A stretch of DNA of 64,000 nt from Candidatus Sphingomonas colombiensis. Lineage in GTDB: Bacteria; Pseudomonadota; Alphaproteobacteria; Sphingomonadales; Sphingomonadaceae. Shown here piece by piece: positions 36,976-45,668 of the stretch. Numbering within the stretch: position 1 is the first letter of the stretch; the number at the start of each line of letters is the position of its first letter. The notes beneath the pieces were generated by a model. It saw only the letters and a list, made by a program, of their open reading frames with translations, was not told where the DNA came from and did not search any database. The DNA is taken from NCBI GenBank assembly GCA_029202845.1, contig CP119315.1:503501-567500 (forward strand). The letters are read 5' to 3'. Made by a program: the position numbers and the translations under genes.

Positions 36976-38444
36976 GCCGTTTTCCCCGGCGATCGCCCCG
37001 CGATGGCGGCGGCGAACGCGTAACAACAGCCGATGCACAATGCTGTCGCGGCGATGGTGAGCCCCAGCGCGTCCGCCCGTCCGGTGCCCGCGCCCCAATC
37101 GACCAGCGGTATCGCGATACAGGCCAGCGCGGTTGCGAGCGAAACCTCGCGCCATGCCCGCCGCGCTGGGCGCAACAACGCGAAAAGCAGGATCGCGCCC
37201 CACGTCCAGAACACCGCTTTCACCTCGATATTCGGCCGCTGCTCCAGCCCGATCGGCAATATGCGATTGGCGAGGAAATAGGCCGCGAACGCCAATGGCG
37301 CGCCACCGACGAAGCCGATGTTGAGCCGCTCGACGATTGCGAAGCCGATGCCCTGGCGTCGCTCCCGCCGCTTGGCCGTCCACAGCAACAGCCCCGCGCC
37401 GATCATCGCGGTGAGCATCATCCCGCAGATGAAATAGATCCAGCGCAATGCCAGTTCACCGAAGCGCGCGGTGTGCAGCGCGTAAAGGAAATTGAACGTG
37501 CGCAGCGCGGGGCGGCGCTCATCATGCATCGCGATCGGGCGCCCGGTCACCCCGTCGAAGCTGATCGTCTGACGCTGGATGCCGATCCGGCTGTCCTCGG
37601 CGCTGGTCACCGATATCACCGCCGCCGCGTCGCCGGGATTGAACACCGCGATCTGCGCGACGCCACCAGCGAACGCTCGTTCGGCCGCGTGCAGCATCGG
37701 CCCGACCGGCGCGAGCGGCGCGGGAATGCCGCGCGCGGGCCGCTCCACCGCAGCCGGATAGAGATCGTGGCGCAACGCCGAAACGTCGCCGCGATAGATC
37801 GACGCCGCGCCCCACGGCATGATCAGATTGGCCAGCGTCAGCGCGCCGGTAAAGGCGATCATCAGATGGAATGGCAGCGCGGTCACCGCGAACAGATTGT
37901 GCGCGTCCAGCCAGCTGCGCTGCCCTTTGCCCGCGCGAAAGGTGAAGAAATCGACGAAGAATCGGCGATGCGCGACGATGCCGGTGAGCAGCGCGAGCAG
38001 CATTACGACCGCCGCTGCCCCCGCGAGCAGCCGCCCCCATGGATAAGGCAATTGCAGCTCGAAATGGAGGCGATAGAAGAAATCGCCGCCCAGCGTGTCC
38101 CGCACAGCCCCGGGATCGCCGGTGCGCGGATCGAGCCATTTCTGGACGAAGCCGCTGCCGCCATCGCTCCACACCGCATAACTGGTGGCGGAGCGCGCGT
38201 CGGCCGGCTGGATATACCACATCGATGATTTGGCCGCGTGGCGCGACAGCCAGTCGATCACCGCGCTCCCTGCCTCGGCGCTACCAACCGCGCAGCACCG
38301 CACCTCTGGCCGCATCCAATTGCCGATCTCGGCCCGAAAAACGCTGAGCGTCCCCGCCAGCACGATGGCGAACAACAACCACCCGACAATCAGGCCGGAC
38401 CAGTCGTGCAGCCACGTCATCGCATTGCGAAAGCCCGATTTCAC
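36972..38444 (-). CDS. PepSY-associated transmembrane protein (PiuB-like)
   Basis: A 490-residue inner-membrane protein starting at GTG 38444 (VKSGFRNAMTWLHDWSGLIVG), typical of the PepSY_TM family. Membrane segments include WLLFAIVLAGTLSVF near residue 20, GRLLAGAAAVVMLLALLTGIVAHRRF near 133, FHLMIAFTGALTLANLI, and several near the C-terminus. Conserved histidines (TWLHDW, DAHNLF, LPFHLM, ALHTAR) in and beside the helices are of the haem- or metal-linked type seen in siderophore-reductase relatives. It probably reduces imported ferric siderophore or haem; that is inference from family. It overlaps DUF3649 by GTGA and DUF3325 by TTGA. Confidence 0.88.
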   Translation of the reverse strand: MKSGFRNAMTWLHDWSGLIVGWLLFAIVLAGTLSVFRAEIGNWMRPEVRCCAVGSAEAGSAVIDWLSRHAAKSSMWYIQPADARSATSYAVWSDGGSGFVQKWLDPRTGDPGAVRDTLGGDFFYRLHFELQLPYPWGRLLAGAAAVVMLLALLTGIVAHRRFFVDFFTFRAGKGQRSWLDAHNLFAVTALPFHLMIAFTGALTLANLIMPWGAASIYRGDVSALRHDLYPAAVERPARGIPAPLAPVGPMLHAAERAFAGGVAQIAVFNPGDAAAVISVTSAEDSRIGIQRQTISFDGVTGRPIAMHDERRPALRTFNFLYALHTARFGELALRWIYFICGMMLTAMIGAGLLLWTAKRRERRQGIGFAIVERLNIGFVGGAPLAFAAYFLANRILPIGLEQRPNIEVKAVFWTWGAILLFALLRPARRAWREVSLATALACIAIPLVDWGAGTGRADALGLTIAATALCIGCCYAFAAAIAGRSPGKTA

Positions 38445-38737
38445 GGGCGCCACCCCGCCGCCAGTGCGATGCCGCCGGCTAGCATCGCGGCGAGAATGAT
38501 CCCCGCCCACGCCCGCCCGGCATTACGTGCCGCGAAGCAGCCCATCATCGCGATCGGCAATGCGAGCAGCGCGATCATCGTCGCGGTCGTCCCCGCTTCC
38601 TCTCGCGACATCGGCAGCACCCACGCCAGCGCGATCGACAGGATCACCGCCACGCCATAGCCGCCCGCCACCGCCGCCACCGCGCGCGACAGCACCGCCA
38701 GACGATAACGCGGGGATAGGGCGCGGCGTGGTTTCAC
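38441..38737 (-). CDS. DUF3649 domain-containing protein
   Basis: A 98-residue inner-membrane protein with about three helices (AVLSRAVAAVAGGYGVAVILSIALAW, ATMIALLALPIAMMGCFAA, WAGIILAAMLAGGIALAAG). The DUF3649 family is a small partner of PepSY proteins in siderophore operons. Its start is a GTG at 38737, inside the receptor stop (GTGA at 38734-38737), which favours coupled translation over a longer frame from 38788. Function unknown, probably iron related. Confidence 0.82.
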   Translation of the reverse strand: MKPRRALSPRYRLAVLSRAVAAVAGGYGVAVILSIALAWVLPMSREEAGTTATMIALLALPIAMMGCFAARNAGRAWAGIILAAMLAGGIALAAGWRP

Positions 38738-40935
38738 CAATGAAAGCCGATCGTCCCCTGCACGGTGCGCCGCTGGCCATACCAGCACCAGCCGACGCCG
38801 CCGAGGTAGCAGCTCGTGAGAAATTTCCGATCGAAGATATTCGCCGCGTTCACACCGATCTCCAGCCCGGCCAGCCGCGGGTTGGCACGGCCGAGGTCAT
38901 AGCGCACCACCGCGTCGAACAGGGTGTAAGACGGCGTGTTATAATCGCCCGCCGCCACCGTGCCGCCGAAATCGCCCGCGGAGACGGTTCCGCCATAAAC
39001 CTTGTCGACCCAGCGCATCCCGCCGCCCAGCGTCAACCCGGCGAGTTGCCCGGCCGGGGGTGACCAGTCGACGTTGAGCGCGGCATTGCCCTTGCCCACC
39101 CCGATCAGCCCCTTGCCGATATTGGCCGGGGTTTCGTCATCGCGCACTGTCTTCACATTCTGGTGGCTGAATGCCGCGCGGATGGTGAAGCCGTTGGGCA
39201 GCGGCACCGTCGCCTCCGCCTCCACGCCCTCCGATCGCACCTCGCCCGATTGAGTGGAGAAGCTGCTGTTCGGGATCGCGGTCAGCAAATTGGTCTGCTC
39301 GATGCGGAACCACGCGGCGGTCAGCAGGATTCGCGTGCCGGGCGGCTGGTATTTCACCCCCGCCTCGATCTGGCGTCCCAGCGAGGGGCTAGCGCCGACG
39401 ATGCCGCCACTGGCCTGCTGCACCTGCCCGATCTGCGGCTCGAACGACGTGGAATAGCTCGCATAAGGAGCAAGCCCGATCGGCGTCATGTAAAGGCCGC
39501 CGACGCGCCAGGTGAACTTCTTGTCGTGCTGCGTCGCGCCATTGACGGTATCGGCCCAATCGTGCCGTCCGCTGAGGGTCAGGCGCAGCCCCTCCCACGC
39601 GATCTGATCCTGCGCGTAAAGGCCGGTCTGCCGCAGCCGCGCGTCATATTCGTAAGCCGAGCCGATCGCCGCCGGGCTCAGCGGCACGGGGGTAGTGCCG
39701 TAAACCGGCGCATAAGCGTTGATCGGCGTGACCATCTGCCCGTTCACGACATTGTCGAACGCCGCCAGCTCCGTCGAATGCGCCACCTGCCGATCGACGC
39801 CAAAGATCAGATGATGCGTCAGCGGCCCGGTTTTGATCTCGCCAGTCAGCTGATTGTCGAACGTCCAGTTATGCATGGCCTCGTTCGATGCATAAGCGGC
39901 GCGTTCGAACGTGGTGAGCGTCGCGTCGGTCGGCGTTCCCGTCTGGTAGATCGCGCCGAGCCGTGTCGACACATATTGATAGCGCCCGCTCGATCGGAAC
40001 GCCCAGTCCCCACCGAAGCGATGCGTGAAGATATAGGTCAGCCCGGTTTGCTCACGATTGAAGAAATCGCCCGGCTCGCCATCGGCGAAGCTGGTCGAAA
40101 TCCACCCGTTTGGATTGGCGAAGAGCGTGCCGAGCGCGGGCGCGCTGCCGTAATTGCCGTTCTGCGGATCATGTGAATAAGCCGCGAGCAGCGTCAGCGT
40201 GGTATCGCTCCCCGCGCCAAGCGTCACCGCGCCGCTCACCGTTTCGCGACGGCGCTTGCCGAAGCTCTGCTGCGTATCGGCGCCGTTCACCGCACCATAG
40301 ACGCGCCACTCTACGCCCTTGGAAAGCCTGCCCCCGACATCGGCATCGACGTCATAGAGATTGTACGTGCCATAGGTGCCGGAAACCGCCCCGTAGAAAT
40401 CCTGATCGAGCGGCAATTTGCTGGAGATCCCGACCAGCCCGCCGGGGCTGGACTGACCGTAAAGCACCGAGGCAGGCCCCTTCACCACCTCGATCCGATC
40501 GATCCGCGACACGTCGATCTGCTGATCGGCATAGCCGGTCGCGCTGGTGAACACCTTCAGCCCATCGAGATAGCGCGGCGCATCGAACCCGCGCAGTTTG
40601 AACTGATCGTAAATCTCGGCATTGGCTCCGCGCGTTTCCGGCGTGATGCCGGCGACATAACGCAGCGCCTGATTGAGATTGGCGAGGCCCAGATCGCGCA
40701 ATTCTTCGCCGCTGATCACGCTGATCGACTGTGGCGTCTCGACCACCGGCGTGTCCGATTTGGTGCCGGATGAGGCCTGCCCCTCCGGTCGCGCGCCGCG
40801 CACCACCACGTCATTGGCTGACTGGTCCGCGCCGCTCGCGTCATCCGCCGGCGGGGCGGCGCTGGCGGAAACGGCGGGCAGGAACGCAAGCAGCGCCCCA
40901 CTAGAAAGCAGCGAAGTCAGGAAAGATGCGCGCAT
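38734..40935 (-). CDS. TonB-dependent siderophore receptor
   Basis: A 733-residue ferric-siderophore-type receptor. The signal peptide is MRASFLTSLLSSGALLAFLPAVSASA. The plug has DVVVRGARPEGQ and DTPVVETPQSISVISGEELRDLG, with LRGFDAPRYLDGLKVF and IEVVKGPASVLYGQSSPGGLVGI; such TPQSISVI plugs mark siderophore receptors. There is no STN domain. The barrel ends GTIGFHW. ATG 40935 was chosen because a longer frame would put 32 residues before the signal sequence. It leads the DUF3649-PepSY-DUF3325 operon, and a Fur-like palindrome lies 41 bases upstream. Confidence 0.92.
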   Translation of the reverse strand: MRASFLTSLLSSGALLAFLPAVSASAAPPADDASGADQSANDVVVRGARPEGQASSGTKSDTPVVETPQSISVISGEELRDLGLANLNQALRYVAGITPETRGANAEIYDQFKLRGFDAPRYLDGLKVFTSATGYADQQIDVSRIDRIEVVKGPASVLYGQSSPGGLVGISSKLPLDQDFYGAVSGTYGTYNLYDVDADVGGRLSKGVEWRVYGAVNGADTQQSFGKRRRETVSGAVTLGAGSDTTLTLLAAYSHDPQNGNYGSAPALGTLFANPNGWISTSFADGEPGDFFNREQTGLTYIFTHRFGGDWAFRSSGRYQYVSTRLGAIYQTGTPTDATLTTFERAAYASNEAMHNWTFDNQLTGEIKTGPLTHHLIFGVDRQVAHSTELAAFDNVVNGQMVTPINAYAPVYGTTPVPLSPAAIGSAYEYDARLRQTGLYAQDQIAWEGLRLTLSGRHDWADTVNGATQHDKKFTWRVGGLYMTPIGLAPYASYSTSFEPQIGQVQQASGGIVGASPSLGRQIEAGVKYQPPGTRILLTAAWFRIEQTNLLTAIPNSSFSTQSGEVRSEGVEAEATVPLPNGFTIRAAFSHQNVKTVRDDETPANIGKGLIGVGKGNAALNVDWSPPAGQLAGLTLGGGMRWVDKVYGGTVSAGDFGGTVAAGDYNTPSYTLFDAVVRYDLGRANPRLAGLEIGVNAANIFDRKFLTSCYLGGVGWCWYGQRRTVQGTIGFHW

Positions 40936-40975
40936 CGTCACCACCAGGTTTTGAGTGGGCGGCGCTATGATCATA

Positions 40976-40992
40976 TTGCGATTGATTTGCAA
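40976..40992 (-). promoter_or_regulatory. Fur-like palindrome upstream of siderophore receptor
   Basis: TTGCGATTGATTTGCAA is an imperfect inverted repeat (TTGC...GCAA) around an ATTGAT core, close to the TGC-N9-GCA style of Fur boxes reported in alphaproteobacteria. It lies 41 bases upstream of the receptor start, where a Fur repressor would cover the promoter. Iron repression is predicted, not shown. Confidence 0.45.
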
Positions 40993-41228
40993 TAGCTGAA
41001 AATGAACCTTTTGTAATCTTGCCCGTCTCACGAGCGCACGGCGGCGCCATCACCCCCCACACCTCGCCATAACCGGCAGCGACACTCGATTATTCCGGTG
41101 TGTGAACAAATCCGGCTGTGTTAGCGTTCTGTGGCTTTCCGTCGCGTGTCGACGATCGCGTGGCCGCCCTCACGCGGTTGGGCGGCGTTGCGATCTTAAG
41201 CCTCGTTCATCCGATTGGTGCCAGCCCG

Positions 41229-42509
41229 ATGACGATAGAAAGCGTGAGCAAGGAGAGTAAGCGGTCGGCCGATCGCCCGGCCGCTCCGTCGCTGGGCGAT
41301 CGCTATATCGCCGTGCGCGAATTGACCACCGCGCTGGCCGCGCCCCTATCCGATGCCGATGCCACCGTGCAGTCGATGGAGGATACGTCCCCCACGAAAT
41401 GGCATCTCGCGCATACGACATGGTTCTTCGAAACCTTCGTACTGCGCGATTTCGTCGCCGGTTATCGCCTGTACGATGATCGCTTCCCGTTCCTGTTCAA
41501 CAGCTATTACGAGGCCGAGGGGAAGCGGCATGGCCGCGCGCGGCGTGGCATGATCACCCGGCCGACGCTGGATGGCGTGCGTGCCTATCGCGCCGCGATC
41601 GATGCTGCGCTGCTCGATGCGCTGCCGCGATTGCCGGCCGACGCGCTCGAACTGGTGCGGCTGGGTTGTCACCACGAGCAGCAGCATCAGGAACTGCTGC
41701 TGACCGATATCCTCCACCTGCTTTCCGAAAACCCGATCGAGCCCGCATTGTGGCCGACAAATCTTCGCCGCCCGGCCGCCATGCCGGGACCGACAGCCTG
41801 GATCGAACATCCCGGCGGCGAGGCGTGGATCGGCCATGACGGCGCGCATTTCGCTTTCGATTGCGAAGGCCCGCGCCATCCGACCTTGCTCGCCCCGCAC
41901 GCTATCGCCACCCGCCCCGTGACCAACGGCGAATGGGCGGATTTCATCGCCGACGGCGGCTATGCGACGCCATCGCACTGGCTCTCCGATGGCTGGGCCT
42001 GGGTGCGGCGCGAGGACGTTGCTGCGCCGCTCTATTGGGAAAAGCGCGATGCGGGGTGGACGAGGTTCGGGCTGGATGGGCGTCACCCGATCGATCCTGC
42101 CGCGCCGGTGACGCATATCAGCTTCTTCGAGGCCGATGCCTATGCCAGTTGGGCGGGCGCACGCCTGCCGACCGAGGCCGAGTGGGAAGCCGCCGCGAGC
42201 ACGCACGATCCCAGCGGCGGCAACCAGCTCGATGGAGCCGGGCCGGTCGAGCCGCATTCCTCCTCCCGCCCGGCGTTTTTCGGCGATGTGTGGGAATGGA
42301 CCGGCAGCGCCTATCGCCCCTATCCCGGCTTCAGGGCCGCCGCCGGGGCGGTCGGCGAATATAATGGCAAGTTCATGAGCGGCCAGTTCGTGCTGCGGGG
42401 CGGATCATGCGCGTCGCCGCGCGGCCACGTTCGCGCCAGCTACCGCAATTTCTTCTACCCACACCAGCGCTGGCAGTTCACCGGCGTCCGGCTCGCGAAG
42501 GATCTGTGA
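41229..42509 (+). CDS. egtB: Ergothioneine biosynthesis protein EgtB
   Basis: A 426-residue iron-dependent sulfoxide synthase that oxidatively joins a thiol to trimethylhistidine (hercynine). A DinB-like N-terminal domain carries the iron ligands: H62 (or H59) in WHLAHTTWFFE, and H149 with H153 in CHHEQQHQELL. A C-terminal formylglycine-generating-enzyme-like domain follows (RPVTNGEWADFI, RLPTEAEWEAA, GDVWEWTGSAY, FVLRGGSCASPRGHVRASYRNFF). The start at 41229 is preferred; a longer frame from 41118 adds cysteine-containing, unmatched residues. It overlaps egtD (TGATG). Whether cysteine or gamma-glutamylcysteine is the thiol donor is not determined; no egtA or egtC is nearby. Confidence 0.93.
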   Translation: MTIESVSKESKRSADRPAAPSLGDRYIAVRELTTALAAPLSDADATVQSMEDTSPTKWHLAHTTWFFETFVLRDFVAGYRLYDDRFPFLFNSYYEAEGKRHGRARRGMITRPTLDGVRAYRAAIDAALLDALPRLPADALELVRLGCHHEQQHQELLLTDILHLLSENPIEPALWPTNLRRPAAMPGPTAWIEHPGGEAWIGHDGAHFAFDCEGPRHPTLLAPHAIATRPVTNGEWADFIADGGYATPSHWLSDGWAWVRREDVAAPLYWEKRDAGWTRFGLDGRHPIDPAAPVTHISFFEADAYASWAGARLPTEAEWEAAASTHDPSGGNQLDGAGPVEPHSSSRPAFFGDVWEWTGSAYRPYPGFRAAAGAVGEYNGKFMSGQFVLRGGSCASPRGHVRASYRNFFYPHQRWQFTGVRLAKDL

Positions 42510-43486
42510 TGCTCAAGCGCGAATTGGACGATGAAACCAGCGCCGGCCCCAACCCGGCGTTTCTTGCCGATGTGATCGAGGGTTTCGCCCAGCGCCCGCG
42601 CGCGATCCCGGCGCGGTGGTTCTACGATCATCGCGGCTCGGAGTTGTTCGAGGAGATTACCGCCCTTCCCGAATATTATCCGACGCGCGTCGAAACAGCG
42701 CTGCTGCGCGCGATCGGCGGCGAAATCGCGGCATACACCGGGCACGGCCGCGCGGTGATCGAATTCGGATCGGGATCATCGACCAAGACGCCGCTGCTGC
42801 TCGAAGCGGTCGCCGCCTCGGCCTATGTCCCGATCGATATCTCGGGCGAGTTCCTCCGCGAATCCGCGCATGCGCTTTCCTTGCGTTTTCCGGCACTGCC
42901 GATCCACCCGCTCGCCACCGATTTCCTGAAGCCGATCGCCTTGCCGGCGGAGGTGCGCGATCTGCCCAAGCTCGGCTTTTTCCCTGGATCGACCATCGGC
43001 AATATGATCCCCTTCGCCTCGACGGATCTGTTGCGCACGATGCGCCGAACGCTGGGCGAAGGCGCGATGCTGGTGATCGGGATGGATCGGCTCAAGGATC
43101 AGGCGACGCTTGAGCGCGCCTACGACGATGCCGCCGGCGTCACCGCGGCGTTCAATCTCAATCTGCTCGCGCGCGTCAATCGAGAGCTTGACGGCTCGAT
43201 CCCGCTCGACGCTTTCCGCCACCACGCGATCTGGAATGCCGATCGTGCGCGCATCGAAATGCATCTCGAAGCAACGCGCGACATCGCCTTCACCATCGCC
43301 GGGCGGCCGTTCGAAATCGCACGCGGAGAGACGATCCACACCGAAAACAGCCACAAATACGGGCCGCGCGATGCCCGCATCCTGCTGCGCTCCGGCGGCT
43401 GGACGCCGCTCGCCGAATGGACCGATCCGGACGACATGTTCGCCATCTATCTCGCGGAAGCGCAGGCGCAGCGCCGCGCGCCGTGA
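42509..43486 (+). CDS. egtD: L-histidine N-alpha-methyltransferase EgtD
   Basis: A 325-residue SAM-dependent enzyme that trimethylates histidine to hercynine, the first step of ergothioneine synthesis. Family marks are PARWFYDHRGSELFEEITALPEYYPTR near residues 32-58, the SAM-binding IEFGSGSSTKT near 88-98, FFPGSTIGN near 158-166, and the C-terminal TIHTENSHKYG with substrate-binding residues. The start shares a base with the egtB stop (TGATG), so translation is coupled. It makes EgtB's substrate, giving a two-gene core pathway here. Confidence 0.95.
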   Translation: MLKRELDDETSAGPNPAFLADVIEGFAQRPRAIPARWFYDHRGSELFEEITALPEYYPTRVETALLRAIGGEIAAYTGHGRAVIEFGSGSSTKTPLLLEAVAASAYVPIDISGEFLRESAHALSLRFPALPIHPLATDFLKPIALPAEVRDLPKLGFFPGSTIGNMIPFASTDLLRTMRRTLGEGAMLVIGMDRLKDQATLERAYDDAAGVTAAFNLNLLARVNRELDGSIPLDAFRHHAIWNADRARIEMHLEATRDIAFTIAGRPFEIARGETIHTENSHKYGPRDARILLRSGGWTPLAEWTDPDDMFAIYLAEAQAQRRAP

Positions 43487-43494
43487 ACATCGGG

Positions 43495-44820
43495 TCAGGC
43501 GTAACCTCGCGATGACACACCGACGCGCCGGACCAGCCCGGGAAGCGCCACCCCCAGCGCCGCCGCGCGAAAGAGATAGCTCGCCAGCAACGCGATCCAC
43601 ACGCCGGCCTCGCCCTGCCCCCGCAACATCATGTCCGTGGCGAGATAGAGCGCCAGCGCGACGATCGCGGCATTGCGCAGCGTGCGCCCCTCCGTCGCGC
43701 CGATGAAGATGCCGTCGAGCAACCAGCTCGGCATTCCGAGCAACGGCACCAGCGCGCAATAGGGCACCAGCGCGATCGCCTGCGCCTGCACCGCCGGATC
43801 GCGCGTTACGAGCGGGATCAGCCACGGCGCCGCGATGGCGATGCCGGCCGAGAACGGCAGCGCGCCCGCCAGCGAGAATTCGCCGGTCAGTCGCGCGGCG
43901 CGCAGCATCGCCGGGCGCGAGCCGGCCCCGATCGCCGCGCCGACGCGCGCCTCGGCAGTGAAGGCAAAACCGTCGAGCACGAACGCGCTCACGCTGACGA
44001 ACAGCATCAGCACATGGTTGGCGGCGAGCGGCACGGCGCCCAGCCGCGCGCCGGCGCGCGCAAACCAGGTGAACAGCAAGAGCAACGCAACGGTGCGGAT
44101 CATGATATCGGCGTTGACCGACAGCAACCGGCGAAACGCGCCGGGCGCGAAGATCGTGCCCCGATCGATGCGCCACCAGCCGGGGCCGAGCACGCGCCGC
44201 GCCGCCCATAGCCCGATCGCCAGCGCGATCCATTCCGCCAGCGACGTGCCGATGCCCGCGCCGCGCGCGCCAAGCCCAAGGCCGCCAACCAGCAGCACGT
44301 CCAGCGCGATATTGACGCCGTTGAACACCAGCTGACAGGCCAGCGCCAGCCGCGTCCGTCCGAGTCCGAGCAGCCAGCCGTTGAGAACGTAAAAGCCCAG
44401 CGCGGCCGGCGCGCCGAAAAAGCGCGCCGCAGTGAAGCCGTAAGCCGCATCAGCCGCCGGCGCGGGAACGTGCATCAGCGACAATGCAGTCGGCACGATC
44501 ACCGGCGAAAGCATCACCAATGCCACGCCGAGCGCCAATCCAAGCAGCAGCGCGCGCAGCAGCAGCGCGCGCAACTCCTCGCCCCCACCCACGCCGAGCG
44601 CCTGCGCGGTAAGCCCCGTCACGCCCATCCGCAGAAAGCCAAACGCCCAGAAAATCAGGTTTACGGTCGTGACGCCCAGCGCCACGCCAGCCAATGCCGC
44701 GGCATCGCCCGTGCGCCCGATGACGGTGGCATCGACCACGCCGACCATCGGCACCAGCGCCTGGCCGAGAATGATCGGCCACGCCTGAGCGAATATCATG
44801 CGGCGGGTTAGCAGGCTCAT
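43495..44820 (-). CDS. MATE family efflux transporter
   Basis: A 441-residue inner-membrane exporter of the MATE (DinF-like) family. About twelve hydrophobic helices are visible; the first repeat starts IFAQAWPIILGQALVPMVGVVDATVIGRTGDAAALAGVALG, a typical MATE opening. The second repeat begins around residue 240 (FRRLLSVNADIMIRTVALLLLFTWFARAG). It exchanges cations for toxic organic molecules; the substrate is unknown. Its stop is only 8 bases from the egtD stop on the other strand, so the two are convergent. Confidence 0.9.
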   Translation of the reverse strand: MSLLTRRMIFAQAWPIILGQALVPMVGVVDATVIGRTGDAAALAGVALGVTTVNLIFWAFGFLRMGVTGLTAQALGVGGGEELRALLLRALLLGLALGVALVMLSPVIVPTALSLMHVPAPAADAAYGFTAARFFGAPAALGFYVLNGWLLGLGRTRLALACQLVFNGVNIALDVLLVGGLGLGARGAGIGTSLAEWIALAIGLWAARRVLGPGWWRIDRGTIFAPGAFRRLLSVNADIMIRTVALLLLFTWFARAGARLGAVPLAANHVLMLFVSVSAFVLDGFAFTAEARVGAAIGAGSRPAMLRAARLTGEFSLAGALPFSAGIAIAAPWLIPLVTRDPAVQAQAIALVPYCALVPLLGMPSWLLDGIFIGATEGRTLRNAAIVALALYLATDMMLRGQGEAGVWIALLASYLFRAAALGVALPGLVRRVGVSSRGYA

Positions 44821-44891
44821 GCGACCGGCTGATCACACGAACCGGCGGGTGACGTCACGCCCGATCACCCGAATTTTCGTCTATTACGCAA

Positions 44892-44924
44892 CGGGAGAGC
44901 GTGATTGGCCACCACGCTCTCCCG
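44892..44924 (-). terminator. 12-bp hairpin downstream of the glycine-zipper gene
   Basis: CGGGAGAGCGTG and CACGCTCTCCCG pair perfectly around a 9-base loop. It lies about 50 bases beyond the stop of the minus-strand glycine-zipper gene and before the MATE gene. The flank reads TTGCG rather than a long T run on that strand, so it is a weak intrinsic terminator at best. Confidence 0.55.
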
Positions 44925-44973
44925 CAATTGCCGCCGGGTGCCGGATCAGATCAGGCCACCCGCGCTGCCGCGA

Positions 44974-45348
44974 TCAGCGGCAGCGCACCTGCCCGCGATC
45001 GACCGACCGGCCGAGCAATGCGCCACCCGCACCGCCGACGAGCGTGCCGAGCGTGCTGCCGGTCAGCGCGTTGCCGAGCAGGCCGCCCGCGACACCGCCG
45101 ATCACCAGCCCGGTCGTTCCGTCGTTGCGACGGCAATAATAGCGCCCGTCCCGGCCGCGATAGATGCGATCGTCACGGCCCAGCCGGCGCTCCTTGTAGC
45201 GGCCGGGCCGATAGGAATGCGACGCATCCCAGCCCTGCCGATCGCCATTCCAGCGATAGTCGCGCGGCTGCGCGACAGCCGGCGCAGGCAGCGCGACCGG
45301 CACGGCCATGGTGATGGCGGCAAGCGCGGCCGCAAATTTGAAACGCAT
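44974..45348 (-). CDS. Glycine-zipper 2TM-type surface protein
   Basis: A 124-residue exported protein. The signal peptide is MRFKFAAALAAITMAVPVALPAPAVA, followed by a charged and aromatic middle (RDYRWNGDRQGWDASHSYRPGRYK) and a C-terminal glycine-zipper region (GLVIGGVAGGLLGNALTGSTLGTLVGGAGGALLG), the rickettsial 17-kDa antigen-like motif that inserts in or spans membranes. ATG 45348 follows AAGGAGATTT; a longer frame to 45402 is rejected. The exact role is unknown, envelope or stress related. A 12-bp hairpin follows it. Confidence 0.82.
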   Translation of the reverse strand: MRFKFAAALAAITMAVPVALPAPAVAQPRDYRWNGDRQGWDASHSYRPGRYKERRLGRDDRIYRGRDGRYYCRRNDGTTGLVIGGVAGGLLGNALTGSTLGTLVGGAGGALLGRSVDRGQVRCR

Positions 45349-45668
45349 AAGAAATCTCCTTTTGCCGAAATCAGTAACGCTTCCGGCGCACGGTCCGTTC
45401 AATTGGGGCCGTTTTCATATCATCGCGGGCCGCCTGCGATCTGCTGGCTCTCGTTCCCGCGCGCGAACGCAGCGTCCGGGTAAACGACGGATTTACCAGA
45501 GCTCTTAGTAACCATTCTTTGAGGAAGTAGGGCCAAGGACGGCCTCTGGGCACGAATCAAGGCTCCGGATCGCGTCGCGTGAATGCCATGTGGATCACCT
45601 TCGGCGGCCAAAGCCTTTCGGTTCGATGCCGACAGATAAAAATGGCAGCGTTCAAAAAGGGGTCACAC
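45349..45668. other. 320-base divergent intergenic region
   Basis: This region separates the glycine-zipper gene (-) from a receptor gene (+) and must hold both promoters. Short frames inside it on both strands have poor starts. I see no clear operator palindrome or riboswitch. Confidence 0.4.

Noticed and set aside
42776..44233. 485-codon minus-strand frame overlapping egtD and MATE
   Set aside because: Runs antisense to EgtD and out of frame with MATE, with no recognisable protein features.
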